Positions 37,849 to 49,005 of a DNA stretch of 64,000 nt are shown piece after piece. The position numbers and the translations under genes are program-made. Numbering within the stretch: position 1 is the first letter of the stretch; each line of letters opens with the position of its first letter. Under the pieces are notes generated by a model. The model saw only the letters and a list, made by a program, of their open reading frames with translations. It had not been told where the DNA came from and searched no databases. The stretch spans positions 124,001-188,000 of the forward strand of contig BSBK01009263.1 of the NCBI GenBank assembly GCA_027943335.1. Direction: 5' to 3'. This stretch comes from Chamaecyparis obtusa (Eukaryota > Streptophyta > Pinopsida > Cupressales > Cupressaceae).

Positions 37849-38410
37849 TTGTCCCTTGTGTAATTGCCACTTGAATGTATTGCTATTGAACCACATTAAT
37901 GCTTTTCTTCTTCAACAAATGAGGACAGTCACTCTAAAGACAACATGATAATGTACACTCATTGTAAGGACAGTCACAAATGAGGACATCTCACAGTGAC
38001 TGTCCCTTGTGTAATTGCCACTTGAATTACACAAGGGACAGTCATTGTGAGATGTCCTCATTTGTGACAAGGACAGTCACACATGAGGACATCTCACAGT
38101 GATTGTCCCTTGTGTAATTGCCACTTGAATGTATTGCTATTGAACCACATTAATGCTTTTCTTCTTCAACAAATGAGGACAGTCACTCTAAAGGCACCAT
38201 GATAATGTACACTCACTGTAAGGACAGTCACAAATGAGGACATCTCATAGTGACTGTCCCTTGTGTAATTGCCACTTGAATGTATTGCTATTCAGCCACA
38301 TTAATGCTTTTCTTCTTCAACAAATGAGGATAGTCACTCTAAGGACAACATGATAATGTACACTCACTGTAAGTGTACATTATCATGTTGTATTACAAAT
38401 GGACCTTATG
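37849..38410. repeat. Palindromic subterminal repeat array, left block 3
   Basis: The array resumes after the insertion with the same units (ACACAAGGGACAGTCATTGT, GAGATGTCCTCATTTGTGAC, CATTAATGCTTTTCTTCTTC), ending in a self-complementary ATGATAATGTACACTCACTG turn. Confidence 0.9.
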
Positions 38411-38785
38411 TTGGTCGGGATATAAGTGCAAAAAAAAAAAGGAACGTTGTCATTTGTGTTTTCAACAGCGCCGAGAGAGATTCCCTCCGCGAAATCAAGC
38501 GGGTTATCATTTGTGTTTTGAACAAAGCGGGTTGTCATTTGTGTTTTGAACAGCACCGAGAGAGATTCCCTCCGCGAAATCAAGCGGGTTGTCATTTGTG
38601 TTTTCAACAGCGCCGAGAGAGATTCCCTCCGCAAAATCACAGCTACAATTTCTGAGTACGTTGGGTTTATTTTTCTTTTGTCATTATTATTTAATCTGGT
38701 ATTCAGCTGTTAGAGAGCTAAAATACCCAGAAATGAGGACATATCTGTGTTGAATTTATTGTTAGCGGCTTTGGTTATTTAGAAT

Positions 38786-39420
38786 GCTTCCCCACAATAC
38801 TTAATTACACAAGGGATAGTCACTATGAGATGTCCTCATTTGTGACAAGGACAGTCACACATGAGGACATCTCACAGTGACTATCCCTTGTGTAATTGCC
38901 ACTTGAATGTATTGCTATTCAACCACATTTATGGGCCCATTTGGACCACGACACACAGTAGCATCTACAGAGAAGAATATCCCAGGTGTAACAAGTTGTA
39001 AGAATATACCAACAGTTCTAAGAAGTTCCCTAGCACGTAGTAGCATCTACAGAGAAGAATATACAACATGAGGGCAGCCACTGTAAAGACAACATGATAA
39101 TGTACACTCATTGTATGTGTACATTATCATGTTGTCTTTACAGTGACTGACCTCATTCAAGTGGCAATTACACAAGGGACAGTCACTGTGAGATGTCCTC
39201 ATTTGTGACAAGGACAGTCACACATGAGGATATCTCACAGTGACTGTCCCTTGTGTAAGCCACTTGAATGTATTGCTATTCAACCACATTGATGGGCCCG
39301 TTTGGACCATGGCACACAGTAGCATCTACAGAGAAGAATATCCCAAGTGTAACAAGTTGTAAGAATATACCAATAGTTCTAAGAAGTTCCCTAGCACATA
39401 GTAGCATCTTCTAATTGTCT
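38786..39420. repeat. Subterminal repeats with a GTAGCATCTACAGAG unit
   Basis: The array continues with an extra unit: GGGCCCATTTGGACCACG, CACACAGTAGCATCTACAGA, GAAGAATATCCCAGGTG and AGTTCTAAGAAGTTCCCTAG, present twice here (38935-39070, 39293-39412). Inverted copies lie at 51165-51310, 52340-52490, 54965-55105 and 55325-55465, and a short piece at 49690-49740. Confidence 0.88.
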
Positions 39421-40212
39421 ATACCACTTCACAAGGTATTGTTTTTGGTTCTTTTGATGACCCTTGTTTTGAAATTGCTATTAGGCCTTGTAGCTTATAT
39501 GTTTTGATTGCTGGAGAGCTTCTAAAGCTAAGCAAGAAGACCATTGCATGAGTTATAGCCATGCGCTTAGGTTTGAAAATTGTATATTTTTTAATCTTAT
39601 GTATATTTTAACTAGACTTTTAGCTTATTTTTGCTGTATATTTTAATCTAAAGGGAATCATGGATGTGAACTTGAAAGAATTTTGTACTTAGTTCTTATG
39701 GAGAGAATAGTATTAGTTTACGGTCTAATATCAAATAGAGTTTTCCAATTACAGAAAGTTAATGAATTCTAATAGCTTATATGTTTTGATTGCTGGAGAG
39801 CTTCTAGAGCTAAGCAAGAAGACCATTGCACGAGTTATAGCCACACGCTCAGGTTTGAAAATTGTATATATTTTAATCTAATGTATATTTTAATCCTTTT
39901 GCCATGTCATGTAATATGTCTTGCCTTGTAGCTTATATGTTTTGAAATTGCTGTTAGGCCTTGTAGCTTATATGTTTTGATTGCTAGAGAGCTTCTAGAG
40001 CTAAGCAAGAAGACCATTGCACTAGTCGTAGCCGCGCGCTCAGGCATGAAAATTGTATATTTTTTAATCTAATGTATATTTTAACTAGACTTTTAAAATA
40101 TTAAAGGATTTAACTAGGTCTAAGAAGATTTGTGTACTTTTGACAATTTTGCTTAGTCACTGAAAGTTGTAGACCGAAGTTTTCATAGCCCAATTTTTGC
40201 TTCCTGCGAAGA
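39421..40212 (+). promoter_or_regulatory. Upstream region of the transposase gene with three repeats
   Basis: Three related copies of a ~130-base unit (TAGCTTATATGTTTTGATTG, GAGCTTCTAGAGCTAAGCAA, GAAGACCATTGCA) at about 39489-39600, 39772-39890 and 39965-40080, about 200-280 bases apart and directly upstream of the transposase ATG at 40213. They probably form the promoter and 5' leader of the cassette; no core promoter can be assigned. Confidence 0.45.
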
Positions 40213-43200
40213 ATGATCATGTCAGATAATATAAGTGAAGAACAAAATAGGGAGACAATCGCTAGATTGTGGTCTAACTTGAAAAGAAAAGGTGATGGAA
40301 AATGTTATTGTCCCTGCAAAATTTGTAAGGGCTTAAACCGTAGAAGATTTCTAATCAAAACAGTTAAGAGACATTGTAGGGAGAATGGTCACATTGAAGG
40401 GGGGCATGACTATCATCCACTGGTAAGTTGTTCATTATATCATTTTAACAATTTATATACATATGAAATCACTTGATGATGAGTTGAAGATCATGGTTTA
40501 TTTATGTTAATCAATTTTATATAGGTTGATCTCCCTAGGGAAGTACATGATATGGAGGAACATGGGGGTGCGAATATCCAAGGTGAAGATAATGATCCCA
40601 TGGAAGATGACGATCATGTGCCAGAAAACACAATTGAAGATGATGGTATAAATACATTGATCCATGACACATTTAGTCCAAGCGGATCTGATCATGATGA
40701 TGATGATAGCCTTGATGTACCTCTACTTGAGAAGGCATACGAGCCCCTATACAAAGACTCCCAAACAACTCTTCTCTCTGCTATATTGTTGTTGTTGAAC
40801 TTGAAGGTTATGAATGGTTTATCCAACATAACAATGTCACGTATGTTAAGGTATGTCATATATGTCTTTATAGTTAACAACTTATATTTATAATGTACCA
40901 CTAATATTGTTTATATTAACAACTTATATTTTTTGCTGTAGATTGATAGGCAAGTTTTTGTTACCACCATCAAATATTCTACCTCGCTCATATCGAGAAT
41001 TATCTACTATTATGAAAGATATTGGAATGGAGTATCAAGCAATACATGCTTGTCCCAATGATCATATTATATATTCTAAAGAACATGAATTTGCAACACA
41101 ATGCCCTGTATGTCATACGAGTAGATATCGAACAGATTGAATAACAAAAAAGGTGCCTCACAAGGTTCTTCGTTACATCCCCATTATTCCATGGATGCGA
41201 CAATTATTCAGGTGTACTAGCTTGGCACAATTTATGGATTACCATGCACGCAATAGAAGTCGAGATGACATTATTCGAATCCCTACAGATGGTTCGACAT
41301 TTATGCACATAGAGGAAAAGTGGCAACACTTCAAAGAAGAACCTCATAATCTCAGGCTTTCATTGGCAGCGGATGGTGTCAATCCATTTGGAGAGATGAG
41401 ATCTGTTTGCTCGGTGTGGCCTATTTTTGTTATCAACAATAACATTCCTCCGTGGATGTCAATAAAGAGGGAGCACATTATGTTGGCAATGATTGTTCCA
41501 GGTATTTTATCATTTGATAGTTATTAATTTACATGTACTTACAAATCTTACAGTAAAATGGTCACAATAATTATGTAATGTTACTGTTCATTCAAGTAGG
41601 TAAATATCAAGTTAAAGATATGAATGTATATATTGAGCCTCTTATTGACGAGTTGGTGGAGTTATGGAACGGTGTCACTATGTATGACGTGTTTAGACCA
41701 ATAGGACAAAGACAATTTCAATTCCATGCAATACTTGTATGGACAATACATGATGCCCCAGGGCTAACACATTTTTGTGGTATGTTATAGTGAATTCAAG
41801 TTGCGCATGATAATTCTAATTATAAAAATCAACATATTTAATAATCCAATTATATCATTATCTTGTAGGTCTTCAAACAAAGGGAAAATTTGCATGTCCA
41901 GTTTGTGGTCCAAAGATGAAATCTCGTCATTCAAAAAGTTTAGGAAAGCATGTGTTTGATGAGTACAGACACTTCCTCCACAGGAATCATAAGTATCGAA
42001 GTATGGAAAAACATCTTTTCAATGGGAAAGAAGAGACTACATCAAAGCCACGAAGAATGACACCTCGCCTATGGAAGTTGGAATATAATAGAATTAATCA
42101 TCGAGGTAATGTCATTCCACTTAATGGTTTATGTTTGTAATTTATATATTTCTATTGTGATTTTTGTTTACTAATTATGTAATTGATGATCGTGAAGGTC
42201 GTCAAGGCACTACTGACAACCTTCCAAAGGGACTAAAAAGCTATCCCAGACAATTTAGTAGGTTGCCCTACTACGAGGACCTACAAATTGTGCATTTGTT
42301 TGATCTTATGCATGTTGGAAAGAATATAACAGAGACATTGTGGAAAATACTGGATGGAAGGCGTGACAAAGAAAAAATTGTCAAAATTTGTAATGACATT
42401 CATGAATCCAATCATGCACTGAAGAATTTCATTCACTCAAATAGAAATAGAGATCAGATTAATATAAGTGCCCTTCCTTGGTTATTAACGGAGCAGCAAA
42501 GTGATGCCATAAAAGAAGTCATATGAAAAATTTGATTTCCCACAGGATTTGCTGGGAACATAAGCAATCTCATATCAAAGAAAAGTGAATTTGGGCCAGG
42601 GCTCAAAATGCATGATTGGCATACTTTCATCAAGGTAAGTTATGTTCTTCTGTATTTACAATATATTCATAAACTACGTGTACTATTCATTATGTTATGT
42701 TAGAAAATAATGAAATGATTGGTTTATAATTACTGCAGTACGTGCTACCTCTATCTCTCCCAGAGCACTTCAACAATAACATCAAACAAGTGATATATGA
42801 TCTTGGAAAATACATGAGGTAAGCAGTAATATCTGTTCAATTTGTTGTATATATTTATTATATTCGCGATTTGTTTTTCTTGCTATGTAATCTATTGTAT
42901 ATTATTTTGTAAAGTCTCGTATTTATATATTTTTTGTGACTTGAATCTCTTAATGTAGGTGGTTGTCATCTAAAGAAATCCATAAAGAAGATATAAACTA
43001 TTGGAAGAGAAGAATTCCTCATTTATTGTGTGAAATGCAAAAGTGTCTACCTCCAACTTTTTTCAATGCACAAGAACACTACCTCATACACCAAGTTGAG
43101 GAGATTGAATTGTGTGGACCTGCACACACTAGGTCAATGTGGATGGTTGAGAGGCACTTGAAATCTTTGAAGGCTTTGTTTCGACAAAGAGCACATCTTG

Positions 43201-44435
43201 AGGGTTCTATGGTAGAGGGATACATGGTATACCAGACTATGGTGTACATTACTGAATATCTTCCTAAGTTTGCTTCAAATATCCATGTAGATCGCATTTG
43301 GGATCTTGACCCTTTTAAAAAATTCAAAGGGGAGTACTTGATGGGGAAAGGTAGATTGAGGAAAGTGATAGGTAATAAATTATAAGATGTTATTGTAATA
43401 AATTATTTCTTAATCTTCAAAATAAATCGGTTGTAAGTCATCTTTTTTTTTTGTATAGTTGCTCGAGAGTGGGATGCACTACATTTGTATATTGCAAACA
43501 ATCTTGATTGGATGACGGTATGGATTGAACGATGTCAACATTCTGGTCACACATTAACATGGGAAGGTGTATCTTCATTGGTTAAAGAAGCTCATCGTAA
43601 TGGAGATTCTAATGTTACGCAAAGGGAAATAGATTTAGCATATGGTTTAAGAGATTTCCAGGTACGTACAAAATTATTAATCACCCGTATGTTTATCAAC
43701 TCACGATATAATAATTTTGACATGTTTCACATATTATTGCAGGTTAAACACCACAAGGGTATGTTCTGTAATGGTCAAAAATTTCGCGTCAAAGTGTTGG
43801 ATGACACAAAGAAAACTTGTGATTCTGGAATAACTGCAGTCTTTCAAGTGACTAATATTTCATCTAGAAATGACTTAGATCCTCAAGAGTCTAAAAATCA
43901 ATACTATGGCATTTTGGATGATATACTTGAGTGCGACTTTAGTTCCTTCAAATTAGTACTCTTCATTGTCAAATGGTACAGGCTATGACTTAATCCAAAT
44001 GATCCTAATAGAACTGTTATTGAACATGATAATGGATTTACAATGGTTAATACAAGGTCATTTGAGCCAGTTGGGGATGAGCCCTATGTTCTTCCAAGCC
44101 AATGTGAGTAGGTATTTTACTCAGAGGTTTCACATAAACCGGGTTGGTCATTTGTTGTTAGACATGAACCGAGAGGAAGGCCGATAAAGTATAATGCGAT
44201 GGAAGAAGAAGATACCGAAGAAGTAGAAGATGATGATCACGATCGACAATTATTGGATGATGTTCCTGAGACAAATTTTTATGAAGAAGAAGAAGAAGAT
44301 GATGCTGCTACTGATGATGATGATGAAGATGATGTTGATGTTGATGATGATGATGTTGATGATGACGACAATGACGACGACGATGACGACGATGATGACA
44401 ATGATGATGAGGATGATGATGATGATGAAATTTAA
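40213..44435 (+). pseudogene. CACTA-1 TNP2-type transposase, 10 exons, five in-frame stops
   Basis: The splice model joins 40213-40422, 40525-40850, 40942-41501, 41600-41779, 41869-42105, 42198-42634, 42739-42818, 42959-43371, 43459-43661 and 43743-44435 (3,339 bp, 1,112 codons plus stop), with GT-AG junctions in phase throughout. Order: transposase-associated domain (CYCPCKICKGLNRR, residues ~30-43), an acidic linker, the TNP2 core (LPRSYRE at 192; ACPNDHIIY; SLAADGVNPFGEM with Asp ~323; WNGVTMYDVFRP; CPVCG; HLFDLMHVGKN), then DUF4218-like (HYLIHQVEEIELCGPAHTRS), DUF4216-like (NQYYGILDDILE) and a poly-Asp tail. This family cuts and pastes the element. TGA at 41138, 42524, 42533 and 43986 and TAG at 44109 disable this copy. 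The cassette continues into the SET ORF 254 bp downstream. Confidence 0.93.
44200..44432 (+). other. Acidic poly-Asp/Glu tail of the transposase
   Basis: The last ~78 codons are almost only Asp and Glu (GAT/GAC/GAA), a simple-sequence tract in exon 10. The +1 frame reads as poly-Met and is an artefact. Confidence 0.85.
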
Positions 44436-44437
44436 AG

Positions 44438-44650
44438 GTATGCCATCAATCCTTAATGTATTTAATATTCATTTCTTGATAGAAATATATTTGTCTTAAA
44501 TGGTTACATAGTTTATTCATTATCTATTTAAAAGCTATAAGTGTTATAATGTGTACGTTTTAATGTTTTTAATTTTTATGTGATGCTTATGATGGATGTG
44601 ATTATGATTATGATGTGATTATGCTCACGATAATTGAATTACATTTGCAG
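44438..44650 (+). other. Putative intron linking the transposase exon to the SET exon
   Basis: A good donor (AAAG/GTATGCC) follows the transposase stop by two bases, and an acceptor (TTACATTTGCAG) precedes the exon that holds the SET-ORF start. This suggests one transcript across both ORFs, as the alternatively spliced En/Spm transcript does. Inferred from splice signals only. Confidence 0.45.
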
Positions 44651-44688
44651 GAAATTGAACCCCTTTCAAGAGCATCCCGCACAGTCTC

Positions 44689-45565
44689 ATGGATCGACAG
44701 GTATAAGTCAATACACCTTATAGAAAGTCTATTTAATACACTTATCAATAGTAAGATTGATGTCTTCTAAGATCTCTCCCATTTGCAGGTACTAGCAAAT
44801 AGGTATTTGTCAGAAGTGTCTTCCTTGAGTGAGGGAAATATAGGAATAGAAGAGGAAAGTGAGACATGCAGTTTATCTAGAATAGGGAGATTAACTAGAG
44901 GTCAAAGGACTAGAAGGAAATTCAATAAACACATGAAATTTTTCCTTGCTCAAGGGGGGTCATGTTCTTATGATGATGAGATGAAAGGTGACATCGAGGT
45001 GCCCTTGAGGTACCAACATCTACAGAAACATTGGGTACCCAAGGAACTTCCTCCAATAAACACTGATTTTTGTGTTAATGAGAGGATATATCGCATAGCA
45101 CCATCATCATTACATGGTTTGGGCCTATTTTCTATGGATGACATAAAGGTGTCTTACAACAAAGTTTTTGAATTGATGGAGTATGTTGGACCATGTTACG
45201 ATTACAAAAGTTGGATGCATATTGTTCAATATAAAAAAAGTATGCGTAGGTATGCACTCTCGGAAAATTATATACAACAGCAAGACAATAATCAAAGTAA
45301 AAGTGTGGCTATATACATTGATGGAAGGCCAAAAGCAACAGGGAATATTGTGGGTTTTATAAATAGTACACGACTTGGGTCAACTATAAAGCAACCCAAT
45401 TGCATATTTGAGGTGCGCGAGGGAAATCGTGTATTCATCTGTGTGATAAAATCAATACGTGCAGGGGAAGAGCTGCTTATTGATTACAATTTGAACCGCA
45501 TAGATACAAATGAGGCTACTATCATGGGGGTGGTACATACTATTAAACCAACTTCTAATCAATGA
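44689..45565 (+). CDS. SET-domain protein carried by CACTA-1 (intact, 262 aa)
   Basis: Two exons: 44689-44700 (ATG, four codons) and 44789-45565, joined across a GTATAAG...TTTGCAG intron. The frame is open to TGA at 45565. Residues ~33-55 are basic (RLTRGQRTRRKFNKH). A SET domain fills ~104-240: HGLGLFSMDDI (113-123, the GxG cofactor loop), ELMEYVGP (~132-139), NIVGFINSTRLGS and KQPNC (190-209, where the usual NHS reads NST), and GEELLIDYN (230-238) with the conserved Tyr. SET domains methylate lysines, usually on histones, using S-adenosylmethionine. There are no pre-SET or post-SET Cys clusters, so it is not a typical SUVH or ASH1/TRX enzyme. The altered NHS motif leaves activity uncertain. 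It lies between the transposase and the TnpA-like gene in the same orientation. Confidence 0.85.
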
Positions 45566-45638
45566 CTCCAACATACCATTTAGTTATTAAATTTTTGGCT
45601 AACATTTTTATACTTGATCTTTGACATAGGGGCACAAT

Positions 45639-48417
45639 ATGGAGCAACCGCCTGAAGGTGATGGTGACGATATTCCTAGCTCATCTACACATGAGCAGGT
45701 AAAACTCATTGTAATTGTGCAAACTAGATAGAAGCAAAATGTTTTTTTTTTTAATATTATTTTCTTCATTGTTTTGGAGTAATTTTGATAATACTAATAC
45801 TATTGTTGTCACAGAGGGCCGGTGGTCGGAGAGAGGGAAAGCAACCTGTAGTACCTCAGGAGTCCCCCCTTGTGGACCCTTTTTTTATTGATTTAGCAGA
45901 GACCGATGACCCGATCGGTTCCATTAAAAAGTTGCTAAAGAAAATTGGGAAAGAACTTCTACGTTTGGTATCCATACATCCTCAGACTCAGGAAATAAAA
46001 GACAGGGCAGCTGAGTTGTTGCGCACTTCTGAAAACTTTAAAGTAAGTATTAATGAAATTTTTAATTATTACAAGAGTTCAATAATGGTTTTTATGTTAT
46101 GCTCTTTTATGACATTAATTAAAATATGGATGCATTGTCTTTACAGAGTTATTTGCGTAATTTTGAACCCCATTCCCATGATGAGGCCGGTATTGCAAGT
46201 GGTTCAGGTAGATCACATGTTCCATTCCCCACTTGTGTTTTCCACTGAATATATATAGGAATGATCATAATCATTGACAATACATGCTCGAACAATCTTT
46301 TTTTTTAATGCTCTAACAATCTTGTCCATGCTAGTCCACGCGTTCTATATTTATGCATGCTCTAACAATTTTATTCTTCAGCTCCTTTCCATGATGATAT
46401 GACAACACCGCCTCCATCCAGGATAGCCACAAATGTCTTGCCGACTGCCATGTCAACAACACACAGCCTAAATGCACCAACTGTTGCACCATCTACTGGT
46501 ACACAAATCCCTCTTTTTCTCTTTTTTGTTATGTGTTTAAGTGTTATGTGTTTACGATGTAGATCCCTTGATTGTGTTTGTGCCATGGGTGCTCTGCACC
46601 AATTTATTTCCCTTGAAGTATTATTTCTTGGAGGCATTTGATAATGGTTTTCATTTTTTGCAATAGGAGATGCAACAAGTCCTGATGCAACATCATTTCC
46701 TGGATGTTCCCGTGTTCCTAGTACGGGAACGGTGAAGGATTTCATATTGATCATCAGTGATGATGAAGGCATTCCCTTAAAAGTATCCAAACTTCCAGGT
46801 ACTTTAAAGTTATTATTATTCTATAGTGATATAATAGTAATTTAGTTTTTGATCACTCTTCATCGACTAATGATCCCATGATTATTTTGTAGGGAATGAT
46901 ATTTTTTGGTGAAAACTTGGTGACAAGTGTTTGCGGATATTCAGGCCCACCATACGTACATGGTGGAACATCATATCCTAACTAAAACCCCAAACCACTA
47001 TTTTGATTTCATATCATTGCTAGAATAGTTTTCCTTTTCATCAATTTCTTGAACTATATTAAAGGTAGCTTCTCTTCATTTATGAGTCTAACATGTATTT
47101 TTTTACTTAAAAGGTGGAATAACCAAGATAAAAAGTTGAAGGATGATCTTGTACATAGTATGACCCAGCTTTTTGGACCTCGTGCATTCGAGAGAAACAA
47201 GCTCCTTGAAAGAGCTGGTTTATGTTTGAAGTATATTAGGGACCAGTACAGGAAATATTTAGAGGTTAACCCAAGGCACGAGCGTCCACCCTGTGTTCTT
47301 GAGGCTGAGTGGCAGGGTTTGATTTTGGATGGAAAGTATAAAGCTGACATGAAAAAAGGAATTACGCCAGTAGAGAGTAGAGCAAGGTATGTGATACTTT
47401 TGAGAATGTAATTATGTACTAATTAACCTCTAAATTTTTCCTGTACTGGTCTCTAACATATTTCAAACTTTTCATAGATTTCCTGACACATCAAAGGAAA
47501 CAAAGGCAAGATTAGAAAAGCACGGGACACACAAGCTCGGCTCTGGTGGTTTTTCCAAACTTCAAGCACGAGTTGTAAGTATTAGTAAATGAAAACTTGT
47601 ATCAATTTTTTTATATATTGCAAGGAAATTTTTTTTGATCAAACAATGCAAGTAAAATTCACCATACCAAGAAAAAATGTAGGGGTCAGAGTTCAATAGA
47701 TGCCTCACAGAAGAGGACAAGAGAATTGGCTTCCAACAAGGCTATAGAGCCGTGGCTAAACGGCTACGAGCTGAAATCAGTGTGCAAGGTTCAAATAATG
47801 ATGCATCTGAGCCACAGGTAAATAAGCTAAATGAAATTTATTTCAAATTGAATACTTTACCAATTAGTCTATTTGATGTTAAGTTCTAATATAAAGTGAG
47901 TATATCTGTTTTAAGAAAGCAATGATAACAATGTGTAGGATATTGGAATGCAGCCTGACAATCCTTCTACACAATCTATGCATAATGAAGGTTCGCATGA
48001 TGTGCATCCTAGTGGTGGAGGTATACATTTGCTATTAAAATTTTTATATGTAATTACAATTGGTGTTTGGATTAATGTAAAATTTTGTATAGCAACTGTA
48101 GAGGATCAAGGGGTCGGTGCTCATGAGCATGTTGAGGTTGAATCTAGACAAAATGATGTGGCCAGATCAGGTAATTAAAGAGCGCCACAGTTATGTTCTT
48201 TAAAATAATTAAATACTTGTAACAATTATAATTAAATATTTTAAATTTAACTCTTTTATTTGTTATTGTAGAGGAGCCCCCTTTGCAGCAGCATAGGAAT
48301 TTGAGATCATCAAGAACAGAGAACAAAACAACTGATGAGGGGGGTATTGATGATAACACTGATGCTCCTCTTAGAGCTTACATAGAAAAAAAAATTAGAA
48401 AGAGAAAAAAGAAATGA
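45639..48417 (+). pseudogene. CACTA-1 TnpA-like accessory protein, 12 exons, one in-frame stop
   Basis: Exons 45639-45698, 45815-46042, 46147-46207, 46382-46498, 46667-46798, 46893-46962, 47114-47386, 47478-47574, 47683-47817, 47939-48020, 48093-48170 and 48272-48417 join in phase to 492 codons plus stop. The N-terminal half is low-complexity with one helical segment (IKKLLKKIGKELLRL). The middle resembles the plant Ptta/En/Spm transposase family (Transposase_24): KDDLVHSMTQLFGPRAF, RDQYRKYLEVNP, then KETKARLEKHGTHKLGSG and EDKRIGFQQGYRAVAKRL. The C-terminus is basic (EKKIRKRKKK), fitting a nuclear DNA-binding protein. TnpA-type proteins bind subterminal repeats and help TNP2. One TGA (46910-46912, after FW) interrupts it. 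The exon 6/7 junction is the least certain. Confidence 0.7.
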
Positions 48418-48783
48418 TTGTCATCTAAATACCTTAATTGATAATGACTGAATTTTATGTCTCAATGAATTTAATTATGTGCTAATGAATGTTCATGAAT
48501 TATGTGTTTATTTTCATATTGATGAATGTTGCGTGTTAACGAATCTAATGTGTTAATGAATGTTATCATGTGATATTGATTGAATGTTACATTTTATTAA
48601 TAATTGAAAGAATGAATGAATGTTAGATGTTAACGGGGAATGTAGAGTGATGTTAGGGGGAGGGGGGTGGGGCCAAATGAGCTTCCACCTTCACGTGGTT
48701 GGCCCTGTTTAGTAGAGAATATTAAACTATATTCTCGAAACAAAGTGAAGCTCAATAAGATACTAAATGAGTCAAAATGGTTA
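48418..48783. other. 3' end and spacer after the TnpA-like gene
   Basis: AT-rich with repeated AATGAATGTT words (48440-48630), then a G-rich GGGGGAGGGGGGTGGGG run (48656-48672). No gene seen. The 3' end of the cassette transcript probably lies here. Confidence 0.4.
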
Positions 48784-49005
48784 TCAAGGTCCTCTATCCA
48801 TAAGATACTTGTAGTCAAAATGGTTATTAATAAGATACTTGTAGTCAAAATGGTTATCTAGGTCCTCTATCCATTCCATAAGTTCTTCACCATTCAAACT
48901 TCCTCCATAACAAGAAATGTGCTCTAGGTTAGTCATGAAGCCTAGCATGGACTCTCTGTCAGATAGAGCCACTATTTCAGAGCCTTTTCTGTGCATTTCC
49001 TTCAA
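48784..49005 (-). pseudogene. Retrotransposon Gag-like fragment in the right arm
   Basis: A 73-codon minus-strand frame containing ISCYGGSLNGEELMEWIEDL and DNHFDYKYL, which resembles the start of the Retrotrans_gag domain of plant Ty3/Gypsy elements. NHFDYKYL is duplicated because a ~30-base unit (GTAGTCAAAATGGTTATTA) is repeated at 48811-48860. No LTRs or pol remain nearby, so it is either a nested remnant or captured sequence. Confidence 0.5.

Noticed and set aside
33126..38410. Regularly repeated palindromic units resembling a CRISPR array
   Set aside because: Plant nuclear context, no unique spacers of constant length, no cas genes; units are CACTA subterminal repeats.
44230..44499. 89-codon Met/Lys-rich plus-strand ORF
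   Set aside because: Out-of-frame reading of the GAT/GAC repeat that encodes the transposase acidic tail.
47054..47350. 98-codon minus-strand ORF
   Set aside because: Antisense of exon 7 of the TnpA-like gene, which keeps phase with its neighbours across splice sites.
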